Positions 47,489-55,980 of a DNA stretch of 64,000 nt are shown here, one piece after another (position 1 is the stretch's first letter; each line of letters opens with the position of its first letter). The notes under the pieces were generated by a model. That model did not search any database. It had not been told where the DNA came from and saw only the letters and a program-made list of their open reading frames with translations. Source of the DNA: an uncultured Atopobiaceae bacterium (lineage in GTDB: Bacteria; Actinomycetota; Coriobacteriia; Coriobacteriales; Atopobiaceae); contig CANQOF010000001.1 in assembly GCA_947625405.1 (NCBI GenBank), positions 124,001-188,000 of the forward strand, given 5' to 3'. Both the position numbers and the translations under genes were made by a program.

Positions 47489-48700
47489 CTAGAAGAGTGG
47501 CACGTCGCCTGCCAGAAAGGCGCCGAGCTCGGAGAAGGCACTCCCTTCCCAACCCGCACCCTGCGGGCCCACGACGAGGCCCCTGGCGTTCGGATGGGCA
47601 TTGAGGAAGGCCTCGAGCCCGCCCATGCCCTTCACGGCACCGCTTTTTACCTCGATCCCCACAAGGTGGCCGCCCTTCTCCAAGACGAAGTCCACCTCGA
47701 GATTCCCCTCGCGCCACCACGAAAGGCCGAAATGCTCGGCCTTCGAGCGCCTGAGCAGCTCCGCGCCCACGGCACTCTCGACTATGCGTCCCGCCCTCTC
47801 GGCCTCCAAGTGGGAGATGCCCGTCGCCGATTGCCACACGCACGTGATGAGGCCCGTGTCGAACGAGATGAGCTTCGGGGAGCTCGCGCGCCTGCGCACC
47901 AGGTCATGGGCGTAGCGCTGAAGGCCGCCAAGCAATCCCGCCTCGCTCAGAAGGTTGAGGTAATGGGCGATGGTAGTGGCGTTTCCCACATCATCGAGCT
48001 GGCCGAGGAGCTTTCGATAGGAGATGGTTTGGCCGGAACACGAGGTGCCCAGTCGAAAGAGCCGCTCCATGAGGACGGGTTTACGTACTGGCTCGAGGGC
48101 CACGACATCCCTCGTGATGCTCGGGCGAACCACCGCCTCCTCCATGTAGTCGAGCCAGCGCCCCAGCTCGCCGACGAGCGGTGCGGCTCCGGGGTAGCCC
48201 CCATAGCGCAGATACTCGTCAAGCGAGAATCCGAAGGCCTCCCGGCACTCGCCAAAGCTCCATTGGGGGCTGCGAATCACTTCGAAACGACCGGTGAGGC
48301 CCTCGGCGAGATCACGTGCGAGGAGGAGCGCCGACGAGCCACTCAGGACAACGCGCAAGTCAACGTCGCCCATCGTGTCTTGATCCCAAAGTTCCCGCAC
48401 GTAGGAAGCCCATTGGGGTACGGCTTGAATCTCGTCGATCACGAGAAGGGCGGGAGTGGCTCCGTTTTCCGTGAGATAGCGCGCCTGCTGCCACTGGGCG
48501 CGAATCCAGTCACCCGTAGCCGCGTAGGCCGGCACCTCCACGTAATGCGTGGGATACTCCACGCTGCGAATCACTTGGCGAATGGCCGTCGACTTTCCCG
48601 TCTGACGAGGCCCGGTGAGGATCTGGATCCTTTGCCTCGGCCCCCGAATGCGCTTCCTGAGCACCGAGGCACATTCACGCTCATAGCTCGGCAAGGCCAT
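47489..48700 (-). CDS. AAA ATPase with C-terminal DUF4143 (archaeal-type ATPase family)
   Basis: A 403-residue protein of a widespread but functionally obscure family. Residues about 25-160 are an AAA_14 ATPase domain: Walker A ILTGPRQTGKSTAIRQ, Walker B ALLVIDEIQAVPQW, sensor RVVLSGSSALLL. The C-terminal part is DUF4143, with a PD-(D/E)xK-like core in WWREGNLEVDFVLEKGGHLVGIEVKSGAV, so a nuclease or DNA-binding role is possible. An intervening winged-helix segment (TISYRKLLGQLDDVGNATTIAHYLNLLSEAGLL) is typical. ATG at 48700 has TAGGGGATC upstream. The promoter region is covered by 22-bp tandem repeats. Confidence 0.85.
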   Translation of the reverse strand: MALPSYERECASVLRKRIRGPRQRIQILTGPRQTGKSTAIRQVIRSVEYPTHYVEVPAYAATGDWIRAQWQQARYLTENGATPALLVIDEIQAVPQWASYVRELWDQDTMGDVDLRVVLSGSSALLLARDLAEGLTGRFEVIRSPQWSFGECREAFGFSLDEYLRYGGYPGAAPLVGELGRWLDYMEEAVVRPSITRDVVALEPVRKPVLMERLFRLGTSCSGQTISYRKLLGQLDDVGNATTIAHYLNLLSEAGLLGGLQRYAHDLVRRRASSPKLISFDTGLITCVWQSATGISHLEAERAGRIVESAVGAELLRRSKAEHFGLSWWREGNLEVDFVLEKGGHLVGIEVKSGAVKGMGGLEAFLNAHPNARGLVVGPQGAGWEGSAFSELGAFLAGDVPLF

Positions 48701-48725
48701 GGTCGATCCCCTAATCGCCGCATAT

Positions 48726-48823
48726 ACTGAACACTTTTCTTGGATCTAGTGAACATTATAGATGGTCGTACTGAACACTTTTTATCGGTCTACTGAACAC
48801 TTTTTATCAGCCTAATGAACAAC
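48726..48823. repeat. four and a half 22-bp direct repeats upstream of the AAA/DUF4143 gene
   Basis: Units start at 48726, 48748, 48770, 48792 and (partial) 48814, exactly 22 bp apart. All share TGAACA; three full units share ACTGAACACTTTT, and the last two full ones ACTGAACACTTTTTATC. Unit two is the most diverged and carries the -10-like sequence. Two helical turns per unit puts every TGAACA on the same DNA face. Confidence 0.85.
48755..48760 (-). promoter_or_regulatory. TATAAT -10 element of the AAA/DUF4143 gene
   Basis: A perfect TATAAT on the minus strand, 55 bp upstream of the start codon and inside the second 22-bp repeat. No good -35 hexamer is found at the proper distance, which would fit an activator- or repressor-dependent promoter built on the repeats. 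Confidence 0.45.
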
Positions 48824-48963
48824 AAGGCAATGGCCACTCTCCATCCGGCGCGACGGGGCTTTGCTGCTGCGGGTGGCAAAGGCCAGCCGCCATCCGGCGC
48901 GCGGGCTAGTCGACGCCAGGAGCCAGGCGCCCTCCCAGAGAACTTACGCCGACCACGCGCGAA

Positions 48964-49067
48964 TGCGGTGCGTGCCCTTCGCACCGCAGTCGTTTGCGGG
49001 CGGCGCAGGTGGTAGGAACGCTGGATGCCGCGCGGCGGCTTCTGCGGTGCGTGAGCTTCGCGCCGTA
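48964..49067. repeat. two related hairpins 79 bp apart
   Basis: TGCGGTGCG-TGCCCTT-CGCACCGCA (48964-48988) has a perfect 9-bp stem; TGCGGTGCG-TGAGCTT-CGCGCCGTA (49043-49067) is the same element with substitutions that keep most pairs by G-U. A third, different hairpin follows at 49124. Confidence 0.5.
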
Positions 49068-49123
49068 AAGGCCGTTACGCGGCGTCGCTCCTTGGGATGC
49101 CCGTGTGCTCGATTATGCAGGAT

Positions 49124-49166
49124 GCCGGTTTCCGCGCACCGAAGACCACGGCGCACGGAAACCGGC
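49124..49166 (-). other. 11-bp hairpin downstream of arcC
   Basis: GCCGGTTTCCG and CGGAAACCGGC pair perfectly, with two more pairs after a mismatch. It lies 88 bp beyond the arcC stop on the minus strand. No T-run follows, so termination there would be Rho-dependent or inefficient. Confidence 0.45.
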
Positions 49167-49253
49167 CCCACGCGAGGCCTCGGGGTTGGGGCGTCGGGTT
49201 CGGTGTCCCAAAGAACTGGGAGGTCGCCGCCGAGCTGTCCCTAAGCGGGTTCC

Positions 49254-50219
49254 CTACGCGATGATCCTCGTGCCGGAGGTGCCGTCGATGGCCTCGGCGG
49301 CCTTCTCGAGGGAGCCGATCACGCACACGCGCCCGGGGCGGCTCTCGACGAACTTCACCGCGGCGCGCACCTTCGGCTCCATGGATCCCTTGCCGAACTC
49401 CCCCGCGTCGAGAAGCGCCTTCGCCTCGGTGACGGTCATCTCGGTGAGATCCTCTTGGTTCGGCTTGCCGAAGTTGATGGCCACGTGCTCCACAGCCGTG
49501 AGGAGCACGAGGTAGTCCGCGTAGCAATCCTCGGCGAGGAGCTCGGCGGACATGTCCTTGTCGATGACGGCCGCCACGCCCTTGTAGGCGCCCTTGTCGG
49601 AGTAGTCGCGCACGACGGGCACGCCGCCTCCCCCGCAGGCGATGACGATGAACTCGTTGTCGAGGAGGTTCAGGATCGATTCCGCCTCGACGATCTTCTT
49701 GGGCTCGGGCGAGGCCACCACGCGACGCCAGCCGCGTCCGGCATCCTCGACGATCGTCCAGCCGGGATGCTCCGCCTTCACGGCCTTCGCCTCGTCCTTT
49801 GAGAGGAAGGGGCCGATGGGCTTCGTGGGGGTGGCGAAGCTCGGGTCCTCGGGGTCGACCTCCATCTGCGTGACGACCGTGGCCACGTGCCAGCGCTTAT
49901 AGGCCTTGTGGAGCGCCACGCCGATCGCCTGTTGCAGGTGGTAGCCGATGTAGCCCTGGGAGAGCGCGCCACACTCGGGAAGGTCCATGAGGGGGGTCTG
50001 GCCGCCCGTGGCCTCGTGGGCCGCGGAGAAGACGTTTTGGATCATGCCCACCTGCGGGCCGTTTCCGTGGGTGATGATGATCTCGTTTCCCTTGGCGATG
50101 ACGTTCAAGAGGATCGGCGCCACCTCGCGCACGCGGGCGATTTGCTCCTCCGGCGTGCTGCCGAGGGCGTTTCCGCCGAGCGCGATGACGACGCGGTTGA
50201 AGTTGACCAGTGCGGGCAT
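49254..50219 (-). CDS. arcC: carbamate kinase
   Basis: Makes ATP and carbamate from carbamoyl phosphate and ADP, the energy-yielding step of agmatine (or arginine) fermentation. The 321-residue protein shows the family motifs VVIALGGNALG near residue 10, ITHGNGPQVGMI, QGYIGYHLQQAI, VACGGGGVPVV and the KPNQEDL stretch. ATG at 50219. It is last in the agmatine cluster and is separated from aguA by a strong terminator only 28 bp before its start. Confidence 0.95.
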   Translation of the reverse strand: MPALVNFNRVVIALGGNALGSTPEEQIARVREVAPILLNVIAKGNEIIITHGNGPQVGMIQNVFSAAHEATGGQTPLMDLPECGALSQGYIGYHLQQAIGVALHKAYKRWHVATVVTQMEVDPEDPSFATPTKPIGPFLSKDEAKAVKAEHPGWTIVEDAGRGWRRVVASPEPKKIVEAESILNLLDNEFIVIACGGGGVPVVRDYSDKGAYKGVAAVIDKDMSAELLAEDCYADYLVLLTAVEHVAINFGKPNQEDLTEMTVTEAKALLDAGEFGKGSMEPKVRAAVKFVESRPGRVCVIGSLEKAAEAIDGTSGTRIIA

Positions 50220-50246
50220 GGGATGCCCCCTCTCCCATCGTAGGCG

Positions 50247-50290
50247 AAAAAGACGAGGCGACCCCTCCCGCGCGGGGAGAGGCCGCCTCG
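50247..50290 (-). terminator. terminator between aguA and arcC
   Basis: On the minus strand CGAGGCG pairs with CGCCTCG, with a second inner stem of about 8 bp with one mismatch (CCTCTCCC / GGGAGGGG), followed by TCTTTTTCG. It stands between two genes of the same pathway and leaves only 28 bp before arcC. Confidence 0.75.
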
Positions 50291-50300
50291 AAACGCGCGA

Positions 50301-51419
50301 TTAGCCCCGCTTCGGAAGCTGCTGCGTGATGCAGTGGATGTTGCCGCCGCCGAAGGCGACCTCGACGGTGTCCACGCCCACGATCTCGCGATCGGGGAAC
50401 ATGGCCTGCACCTGCTCCATGGCGAGCGCGTCGTACTCATCGCGGTACTGCGGGAAGATGATGGCGCCGTTCACGATGAGGAAGTTCATGTAGCTCGCGA
50501 TGGAGTAGTCCTCGGGCGAGCGCGGAAGCGTCCCCTCCACGACGTCGATCGAGGCGGCCTGCTCCTCGTTCATGAAGGTGAGCTTCTTGGGCATCGTGAG
50601 CTTGTGGACCTTCAGCTGGCGGCCCTTGGCGTCGGTGGCATGCGAGAGCGTCTCGTAGGCGGCGTGGGAGGCCTCGTAGAAGGGGCTCTCCTCGTCGTCG
50701 GTCCAGATGCACGCGACCTCGCCGGGGCGAATGAAGCACGCGACGTCATCGATGTGGCCGTTCGTCTCCTCGGGATCGATGCCGTCCTTCACCCAGATGA
50801 CCTTTTCCACGCCGAGGTACTCCTTTAGGTAGCCCTCGATCTCCTCCTTGGAGAGCTCGGGGTTGCGGCCCTCGGAGAGCAGGCACATCTCGGTGGTGAT
50901 GACGGTGCCCTCGCCATCCACGTGGATGGAGCCACCCTCGAGCACGAAGCTATCGGGGCGATAGCGGTCGACGCCGGCGTGGTCGGCGACCTTCACGCCC
51001 ACGAGCTCGTCTTGATCCCACGGGAAGTAGAGACCGTCCACGTAGCCGCCCCAGGCGTTGAAGTGCCAGTGCACGGCGCGCACGTCGCCCTCGGCGTTCC
51101 TCACGAAGGTCGGGCCGCAGTCGCGCACCCAGGAGTCGTCTGAAGTCATCTCGACGACGTCGATGTGCTCGTCCTCGGCGAACACATAGCGCGCGGCGGC
51201 GTAGTCCTCGGGCTTCACGCCGATCACGACGGGCTCGAAGCGCGCGATGGCGCGAGCGACGTTGGCGTAGGTCTGCTGGGCCGGCTTGGCGCCCATGTTC
51301 CAGTTGTCGGGGCGATGCGGCCAGAGCATGTAGATGCGCTCCTGGGGCTCGAACTCGCCCGGCATCCAATAGCCGTCCTTCTTCGGGGTGGACTGGTTCT
51401 CGTAGATCGTCTTGCGCAT
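50301..51419 (-). CDS. aguA: agmatine deiminase
   Basis: Hydrolyses agmatine to N-carbamoylputrescine and ammonia. The 372-residue guanidino-group-modifying enzyme has the PMPGEFEPQE-like start (WMPGEFEPQERIYMLWPHRPDNW), TSDDSWVRDCGPTFV, HFNAWGGYVDG, NGHIDDVACF with the catalytic His, and the nucleophile Cys363 in GGGNIHCITQQ, all diagnostic. ATG at 51419 follows GAGGATTCC. It lies 39 bp after ptcA. Confidence 0.96.
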   Translation of the reverse strand: MRKTIYENQSTPKKDGYWMPGEFEPQERIYMLWPHRPDNWNMGAKPAQQTYANVARAIARFEPVVIGVKPEDYAAARYVFAEDEHIDVVEMTSDDSWVRDCGPTFVRNAEGDVRAVHWHFNAWGGYVDGLYFPWDQDELVGVKVADHAGVDRYRPDSFVLEGGSIHVDGEGTVITTEMCLLSEGRNPELSKEEIEGYLKEYLGVEKVIWVKDGIDPEETNGHIDDVACFIRPGEVACIWTDDEESPFYEASHAAYETLSHATDAKGRQLKVHKLTMPKKLTFMNEEQAASIDVVEGTLPRSPEDYSIASYMNFLIVNGAIIFPQYRDEYDALAMEQVQAMFPDREIVGVDTVEVAFGGGNIHCITQQLPKRG

Positions 51420-51458
51420 GGAATCCTCTTTTCCTTATGCGGCGTGGGGCGGACTGGC

Positions 51459-52520
51459 TTAGAGCGAGACCTCGGGGCGGTACTCTCGGATCTTGTCGAG
51501 CACGCAGGCGAGCTCGCCCTCGGCCTCTTCGGCGATCTCCCGCTCGTTGGGCAGCGGCGGGCAGAAGTAGACGAGGAGCGCGCGGATGGAGTGCTTGCGG
51601 TTCTCGGCCTCCACCCAGCAAAGCGAGCGCTCGGGGTCGTCCATGACCTCGTCTGTGACCTCTTCGCCCCTCGAGGCGGGCAGGCAGTGCATGAACTTCG
51701 AGTTCGGGCCCGCGAAGTTCATCATGTCCATCGTCACCTGATACTTCGGATAGAAGACGTCCATGTAGGACGCGCCGTCGGTCTCGGCGTCGTAGAGGCC
51801 GTACCACACGTCGGTGTAGACGAAGTCCGCGCCCTTGATGGCCTCGATGTCGTCGGTGATGGTGATGGTGCCGCCGGACTTCTCGCAGTTCTTGAGGCCG
51901 ATCGCGAGGAGGTCGACGTCGGTGTCCACCTGGAGGCCGCCGTCGGTGATCTGATGGCCCTTGGGGCCGAACTGCACGAAGTCCATGCCCATCTTCGAGC
52001 AGATGAACATGAGCGAGACGCACACCTGCGTGGCGTCGCCGATGAAGGCGAGCTTGCAGTCCTCGATCTTCTTGCCCTCGGGCAGGTTCTCGATCATCGT
52101 CAAGAGGTCGCCGAGCTCCTGGGTGGGGTGGTTGTATTCGCTCATGCCGTTCAGCACAGGCGCGGCAGAGTACTTGGCGAGGCTCACGACGTCCTTATGG
52201 CGATCGACGCGCGCCATGATGATGTCGAGGAGGCTCCCCATCACGCGGGCGGTGTCCTCGATGGACTCGTGGCCGCCGAGCTGGATGGTGCCGGGGCCGT
52301 AGAACTGGGCGTTTCCGCCGAGATCGGTCATGGCCGTCTCGAAGGAGATGCGGGTGCGGGTGGAAACCTGCTGGAAGATCATGCCGAGCGAGCGATGCGC
52401 GAGGAGCAGGGGATACTTGCCGGCTTTGATCGACTTCTTCATCGCGCGGGCGAGGTCGATCATGTCGAGGAGCTCTTCCTTGGTGAAGTCGTTGGTGTCG
52501 AGGTAGTCCTTGACGGGCAT
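51459..52520 (-). CDS. ptcA: putrescine carbamoyltransferase
   Basis: Phosphorolyses N-carbamoylputrescine to putrescine and carbamoyl phosphate. The 353-residue carbamoyltransferase has [12 protein letters not shown] (carbamoyl-phosphate site), [16 protein letters not shown], and [18 protein letters not shown]. The substitutions [19 protein letters not shown] and [10 protein letters not shown], and the long C-terminal helix, match putrescine rather than ornithine carbamoyltransferases, which agrees with its place next to aguA. ATG at 52520 with AAGGAGGCACC upstream. Confidence 0.93.
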   Translation of the reverse strand: MPVKDYLDTNDFTKEELLDMIDLARAMKKSIKAGKYPLLLAHRSLGMIFQQVSTRTRISFETAMTDLGGNAQFYGPGTIQLGGHESIEDTARVMGSLLDIIMARVDRHKDVVSLAKYSAAPVLNGMSEYNHPTQELGDLLTMIENLPEGKKIEDCKLAFIGDATQVCVSLMFICSKMGMDFVQFGPKGHQITDGGLQVDTDVDLLAIGLKNCEKSGGTITITDDIEAIKGADFVYTDVWYGLYDAETDGASYMDVFYPKYQVTMDMMNFAGPNSKFMHCLPASRGEEVTDEVMDDPERSLCWVEAENRKHSIRALLVYFCPPLPNEREIAEEAEGELACVLDKIREYRPEVSL

Positions 52521-52583
52521 GGTGCCTCCTTCTTGAGGTGTGGGGATGAAAGCCTTGCCAATACAGACGGAGTTCGGGAAGCG

Positions 52584-54221
52584 CTAGGTCTCCGTCTCGC
52601 GGATGTCGTTTCCCACGAGCCCCTCCTTTGCCGCTACGTCCTTGGATTCGTTTGCCATGGGGGAAATGGGGATGCCGGTGACGTCGGTGGCGTGCACCGC
52701 GGATTCGGCTTTCGCGGGAACTGCCTTCTCGGAGGTCTTGCCCGCCACGGGGTCGTAGTCGAGCTCCTCGCGAAGTTCCTCCTCCTCTTCCAGAAGGGCG
52801 AGGTCGATCTCGCGCGCGGGCGGCTCGCCTGAGACGGCCATGCCGAGGTAGGGCGTCTTGCGCCTGCGCGCGCAGACTACGCGCACGATCTCGCCCGCCA
52901 CGAGGAAGCCGATGGTGAGGCCGAGGAGAAGGAGCTTGCTCATCTCCTCGGGCGTGCCGTTCAGCGGCACGAGCGTCATGAAGGTGGCGATGAGGATCAC
53001 GGCCACGGGAACGTACGTGAGCGCCTTGTGGAAGCCGCTTCCGCCGGGCACTTCGAAGGGGCGCTCCGCGTTCGGATCCGCCTGGCGGAGTTTCGGAAAG
53101 GCGAGGAACATCGGGATGTAGCTCACGATGAGGAGCACCATGCCCACGCTGAAGAGCGCCCAGAAGAGGTCGGAGAGTCCCGCGAACTCGGCGAGGGGCA
53201 AGAGCACCACGCAGCCCGAAGCCACGATGCCGTTCATGATCGGCGCGCCCTTGGGCATGCCGTTCTTGGTTTCCGTGCCGAAGAACTTCGGGAGGTTGCC
53301 GTCCTTCGCGGCGCAGACGGCCACGAAGTTGATGCCGAAGGACCAGGAGACCATGTTGCCCACGAGGGTGATGAGGAAGAGGAAGCCGATCACATAGACG
53401 ATCCACGAGGTGCTTCCCGCCATCGTGGCCACGGCGTCCACCACGCCCGAGCTCGTGGAGAGTTCGTCCGCCGGGATGGCCGCGCCGATGCCGAAGGTGC
53501 AGATGATGTAGATCGCCGAGATGATGAGGCCGCCGATGATGATCGCCTTCGGGATCTGCACCCTCGGGTTCTCCATGTCGTCGGTGTAGGTGGCGATCAC
53601 CTCGAAGCCCATGAAGTTGAAGATGATGATGCCGATGTAGGTGAGGGAGTTCGGGTCGAAGCTCGGCAGGAAGCTCATCGGCTCGAGCCCCGAGGCGAAG
53701 CCGTGCGTGAGCGCGAACCAGAGGCCGAGGCCGCCGAGCGTGCAGGCGATGATGATCTTCATCACCGCCGCGGTGTTCAAGATCCACTTCGCGTCGGACA
53801 CGCGAGAGAAGGCGCAGATCGTCACCAGCCAGATGAAGGCGAGCTCGATCGCGATCTGCGCGAAGAGCGGGAGTTCGATGCCCGTGAGGGCCGTGATCGT
53901 GGGCGGGAAGACCACCGCGAGCGAGGCGATCCAAAGCGGGAAGTTGATCCAGTACATCCATCCCACGCGCGAGGCCATCTTGTCGCCGAAGGCGCGCCGC
54001 ACCCAGTCGTAGAGGCCGCCGTCGTCGTCCGCGTAGGTGGTGCCGAGCTCCGAGACCACGAGCCCGTAAGGCGCGCAGAAGAGCACGATCAAAAGCAGCC
54101 ACCAGAAGAACGCCGAGTTGCCGATGGCCGCCGCCGGCGCGATGGCCTCCGACGTGAAGACCACGCAGATGACCGACAGCATGCAGTCGATCATGCTGAA
54201 TTTCTTGACTTTCTCGCTCAC
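52584..54221 (-). CDS. APC-family permease, probable agmatine/putrescine exchanger (second copy)
   Basis: Membrane transporter with about 12 helices, 545 residues; begins MSEKVKKFSMIDCMLSVICVVFTSEAIAPAAAIG, then GLVVSELGTTYADDDGGLYDWVRRAFG and FNFMGFEVIATYTDDMENPRVQIPKA, as in APC-superfamily amino-acid and polyamine antiporters. A hydrophilic tail of about 95 residues is rich in Glu. The cluster suggests agmatine-putrescine exchange. I prefer the GTG at 54221 over the ATG at 54245 because GGGAG lies at a better distance. It is a close paralogue of the gene just upstream. Confidence 0.85.
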   Translation of the reverse strand: MSEKVKKFSMIDCMLSVICVVFTSEAIAPAAAIGNSAFFWWLLLIVLFCAPYGLVVSELGTTYADDDGGLYDWVRRAFGDKMASRVGWMYWINFPLWIASLAVVFPPTITALTGIELPLFAQIAIELAFIWLVTICAFSRVSDAKWILNTAAVMKIIIACTLGGLGLWFALTHGFASGLEPMSFLPSFDPNSLTYIGIIIFNFMGFEVIATYTDDMENPRVQIPKAIIIGGLIISAIYIICTFGIGAAIPADELSTSSGVVDAVATMAGSTSWIVYVIGFLFLITLVGNMVSWSFGINFVAVCAAKDGNLPKFFGTETKNGMPKGAPIMNGIVASGCVVLLPLAEFAGLSDLFWALFSVGMVLLIVSYIPMFLAFPKLRQADPNAERPFEVPGGSGFHKALTYVPVAVILIATFMTLVPLNGTPEEMSKLLLLGLTIGFLVAGEIVRVVCARRRKTPYLGMAVSGEPPAREIDLALLEEEEELREELDYDPVAGKTSEKAVPAKAESAVHATDVTGIPISPMANESKDVAAKEGLVGNDIRETET

Positions 54222-54257
54222 ATACCCCTCTTCTCCCTCGCACATGGCCCCTACGCA

Positions 54258-54279
54258 ATCCGGCCCCGAAGGGCCGGAT
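54258..54279 (-). other. UUCG-tetraloop hairpin between the two permease genes
   Basis: On the minus strand ATCCGGCCC-TTCG-GGGCCGGAT is a perfect 9-bp stem closed by a UUCG loop on a C-G pair, a very stable RNA fold. No T-run follows. It lies 37 bp upstream of the second permease start and may mark a processing or decay boundary. Confidence 0.6.
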
Positions 54280-54289
54280 GGTTCGTACG

Positions 54290-55783
54290 TCAGTTGTCAA
54301 TCGTCGCGTCGCTCGCCATATCCGCGGGCGGCTCGGAGCCGGGCATGTCGACGCCGGTACCGTCGTAGAGGCCAGGCGTCCTGCCCATGCCGAGGTAGTC
54401 CTCCTTGCGGCCGCGCTTGGAGGCGACGCGCAGGATCTCGCCGATGATGAGGAAGACGATGACTCCGATGAGCTGCGGGAGCTTGAACTCCACTTCCTCG
54501 GGCGTGGTGTTCAGCGGCACGATCGTCGCGATGATGGCGAGCACGAGGAGCACGAGCGGAAGCCACGTGCAGATCTGCTTCACCACCGCGCCGCCGGGCA
54601 CGGAAAAGACGCGCTCGCGCTCGCCGTCCACCTGGCGTAGCTTCAAGAACGCCGGGAACATCGGGATGTAGGAGAGCAGCAGGAAGACGACGTTCATGGA
54701 GAAGAAGATCCAGAAGAAGCCGTCCCAGCCCAGGCTCGTCAAGATCGGTTGGAGGACGATGAGGATCGAGGCCACGATGCCGTTGATCACCGCCGCGCCG
54801 TTCGGCATCTCATTTTTCTTGCTCTCGATGGCGAAGGGGCGCGGCATGTTCTGGTTCTGCGCCGCGCGGTCGGCCACGTAGTTCACGCCGAAGGACCACG
54901 ACACCATGTTGCCGATGAGCGTGACCATGAAGACGATGATGATGAGGTTCACGAGCGGGCTCGCCTCGCCGAGGACGGCGATGGCCGCGTCGTAGATGCC
55001 TGAATCGAGGGTGAGCTCGTCGATGGGCACGGCCGAGCCGATGCCGAAGGCGCCGAGGAGGTAGAGCGCCGCAATCACCACGCCGCCCACGAGGATGGCC
55101 TTGGGGATCTCGCGCTGCGGGTTTTCCATATCGCCCGCGAAGGTGGCGATGACCTCGAAGCCCATGAAATTGAAGAGGATGATCGAGAGGTACGTGAGGC
55201 CGTCGGCGTCGAAGGACGGCAGGAAGGTCGCGGGCGCCATGTCGTTCGCAAAGCCGCGCGTCACCACGAAGTAGATGCCGAGGCACGCGAGCACGACCGC
55301 GATGGCCACCTTGAGGACGGCGCAGACGTTCATGATCCACGCCGCGTCGGAGACCTTCGAGAAGGCGATGAACGTGACGCCCCACACGAAGGCGAGCTCG
55401 ATCACCATGAGCACCCAGATGTTGATCTCCACGCCGAGCACGAGGGCGAGGTTCTCCGCGAAGGCCACCGCGAGCGAGGCCATCCAGAGCGGAAAGTTCA
55501 CCCAATACCAATACGCCACGCGCGACGCCCACGCGTCGCCGAACGCCCGCCGCACCCAGTCGTAGAGCCCGCCCTCGTCGTCATAGGTGGAGCCGAGTTC
55601 CGACACCACGAGGCCGTAGGGCAGAAGGAACGTGATGATGAGGAAGATCCACCAGAAGTACTGCGCGTTGCCGATGGCAGCCGCCGGCGCCACCGCCTCC
55701 GCGACGAAGATGACGCAGATGACGGCGAGGACGGCGTCGATGAGCTTGAACCGCTTCTTCGCGGTCGAAGTATCCGAAGCCAT
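54290..55783 (-). CDS. APC-family permease, probable agmatine/putrescine exchanger (first copy)
   Basis: The first gene of the agmatine cluster, 497 residues, about 12 helices. It begins MASDTSTAKKRFKLIDAVLA and runs VAEAVAPAAAIGNAQYFWW, GLVVSELGSTYDDEGGLYDWVRRAFGD and FNFMGFEVIATFAGDMENPQREIPKA, parallel to its neighbour along the whole length. ATG at 55783 is preceded by GGGAGGGACC. Two transporters for one pathway may differ in substrate (agmatine, putrescine, arginine) or direction. Divergent from the LuxR gene. Confidence 0.86.
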   Translation of the reverse strand: MASDTSTAKKRFKLIDAVLAVICVIFVAEAVAPAAAIGNAQYFWWIFLIITFLLPYGLVVSELGSTYDDEGGLYDWVRRAFGDAWASRVAYWYWVNFPLWMASLAVAFAENLALVLGVEINIWVLMVIELAFVWGVTFIAFSKVSDAAWIMNVCAVLKVAIAVVLACLGIYFVVTRGFANDMAPATFLPSFDADGLTYLSIILFNFMGFEVIATFAGDMENPQREIPKAILVGGVVIAALYLLGAFGIGSAVPIDELTLDSGIYDAAIAVLGEASPLVNLIIIVFMVTLIGNMVSWSFGVNYVADRAAQNQNMPRPFAIESKKNEMPNGAAVINGIVASILIVLQPILTSLGWDGFFWIFFSMNVVFLLLSYIPMFPAFLKLRQVDGERERVFSVPGGAVVKQICTWLPLVLLVLAIIATIVPLNTTPEEVEFKLPQLIGVIVFLIIGEILRVASKRGRKEDYLGMGRTPGLYDGTGVDMPGSEPPADMASDATIDN

Positions 55784-55980
55784 GGTCCCTCCCAACATGT
55801 CGATGCGAACCTATGCCTCCATGAGCATAATGGGGCCTTCGCACCTGTGTTGGAAAGATTGGTTTCGGATTAGTTTCGAGGTCAAGGGGCCTAAACCCAA
55901 ATAAACTCGACGCTCGGCGCCCATCGGCGGACATGTTGCGGCACGCTTCCCGCGAGCTGCTACTCTCGAATGAGGTTGCG

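Larger units (their letters stand above)
48701..49253. other. 553-bp region without a confident gene
   Basis: Contains the AAA/DUF4143 promoter and 22-bp repeats (48726-48823), then about 430 bp with three hairpins (48964-48988, 49043-49067, 49124-49166). Open frames here (for example a plus-strand frame from 48815) have arginine-rich, low-complexity products with no family resemblance, no good ribosome site, and start inside the repeats. It could be a decayed gene or a structured RNA. Confidence 0.5.

Noticed and set aside
48726-48823. Iteron-type plasmid or element replication origin
   Set aside because: 22-bp direct repeats resemble iterons, but no Rep gene, DnaA boxes or partition genes are nearby, and the array sits exactly over the promoter of the AAA/DUF4143 gene.
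48815-49015. Small plus-strand gene after the 22-bp repeats
   Set aside because: Starts inside the repeat array, lacks a ribosome site, and gives an Arg/Ala/Pro-rich product with no recognisable features.
48701-49253. CRISPR array
   Set aside because: Repeats are directly adjacent with no 30-40 bp spacers, and no cas gene is in the window.
51459-52520. Ornithine carbamoyltransferase
   Set aside because: The catalytic core is shared, but [19 protein letters not shown] and the [10 protein letters not shown] stretch, the C-terminal helix and the aguA neighbour fit the putrescine enzyme.
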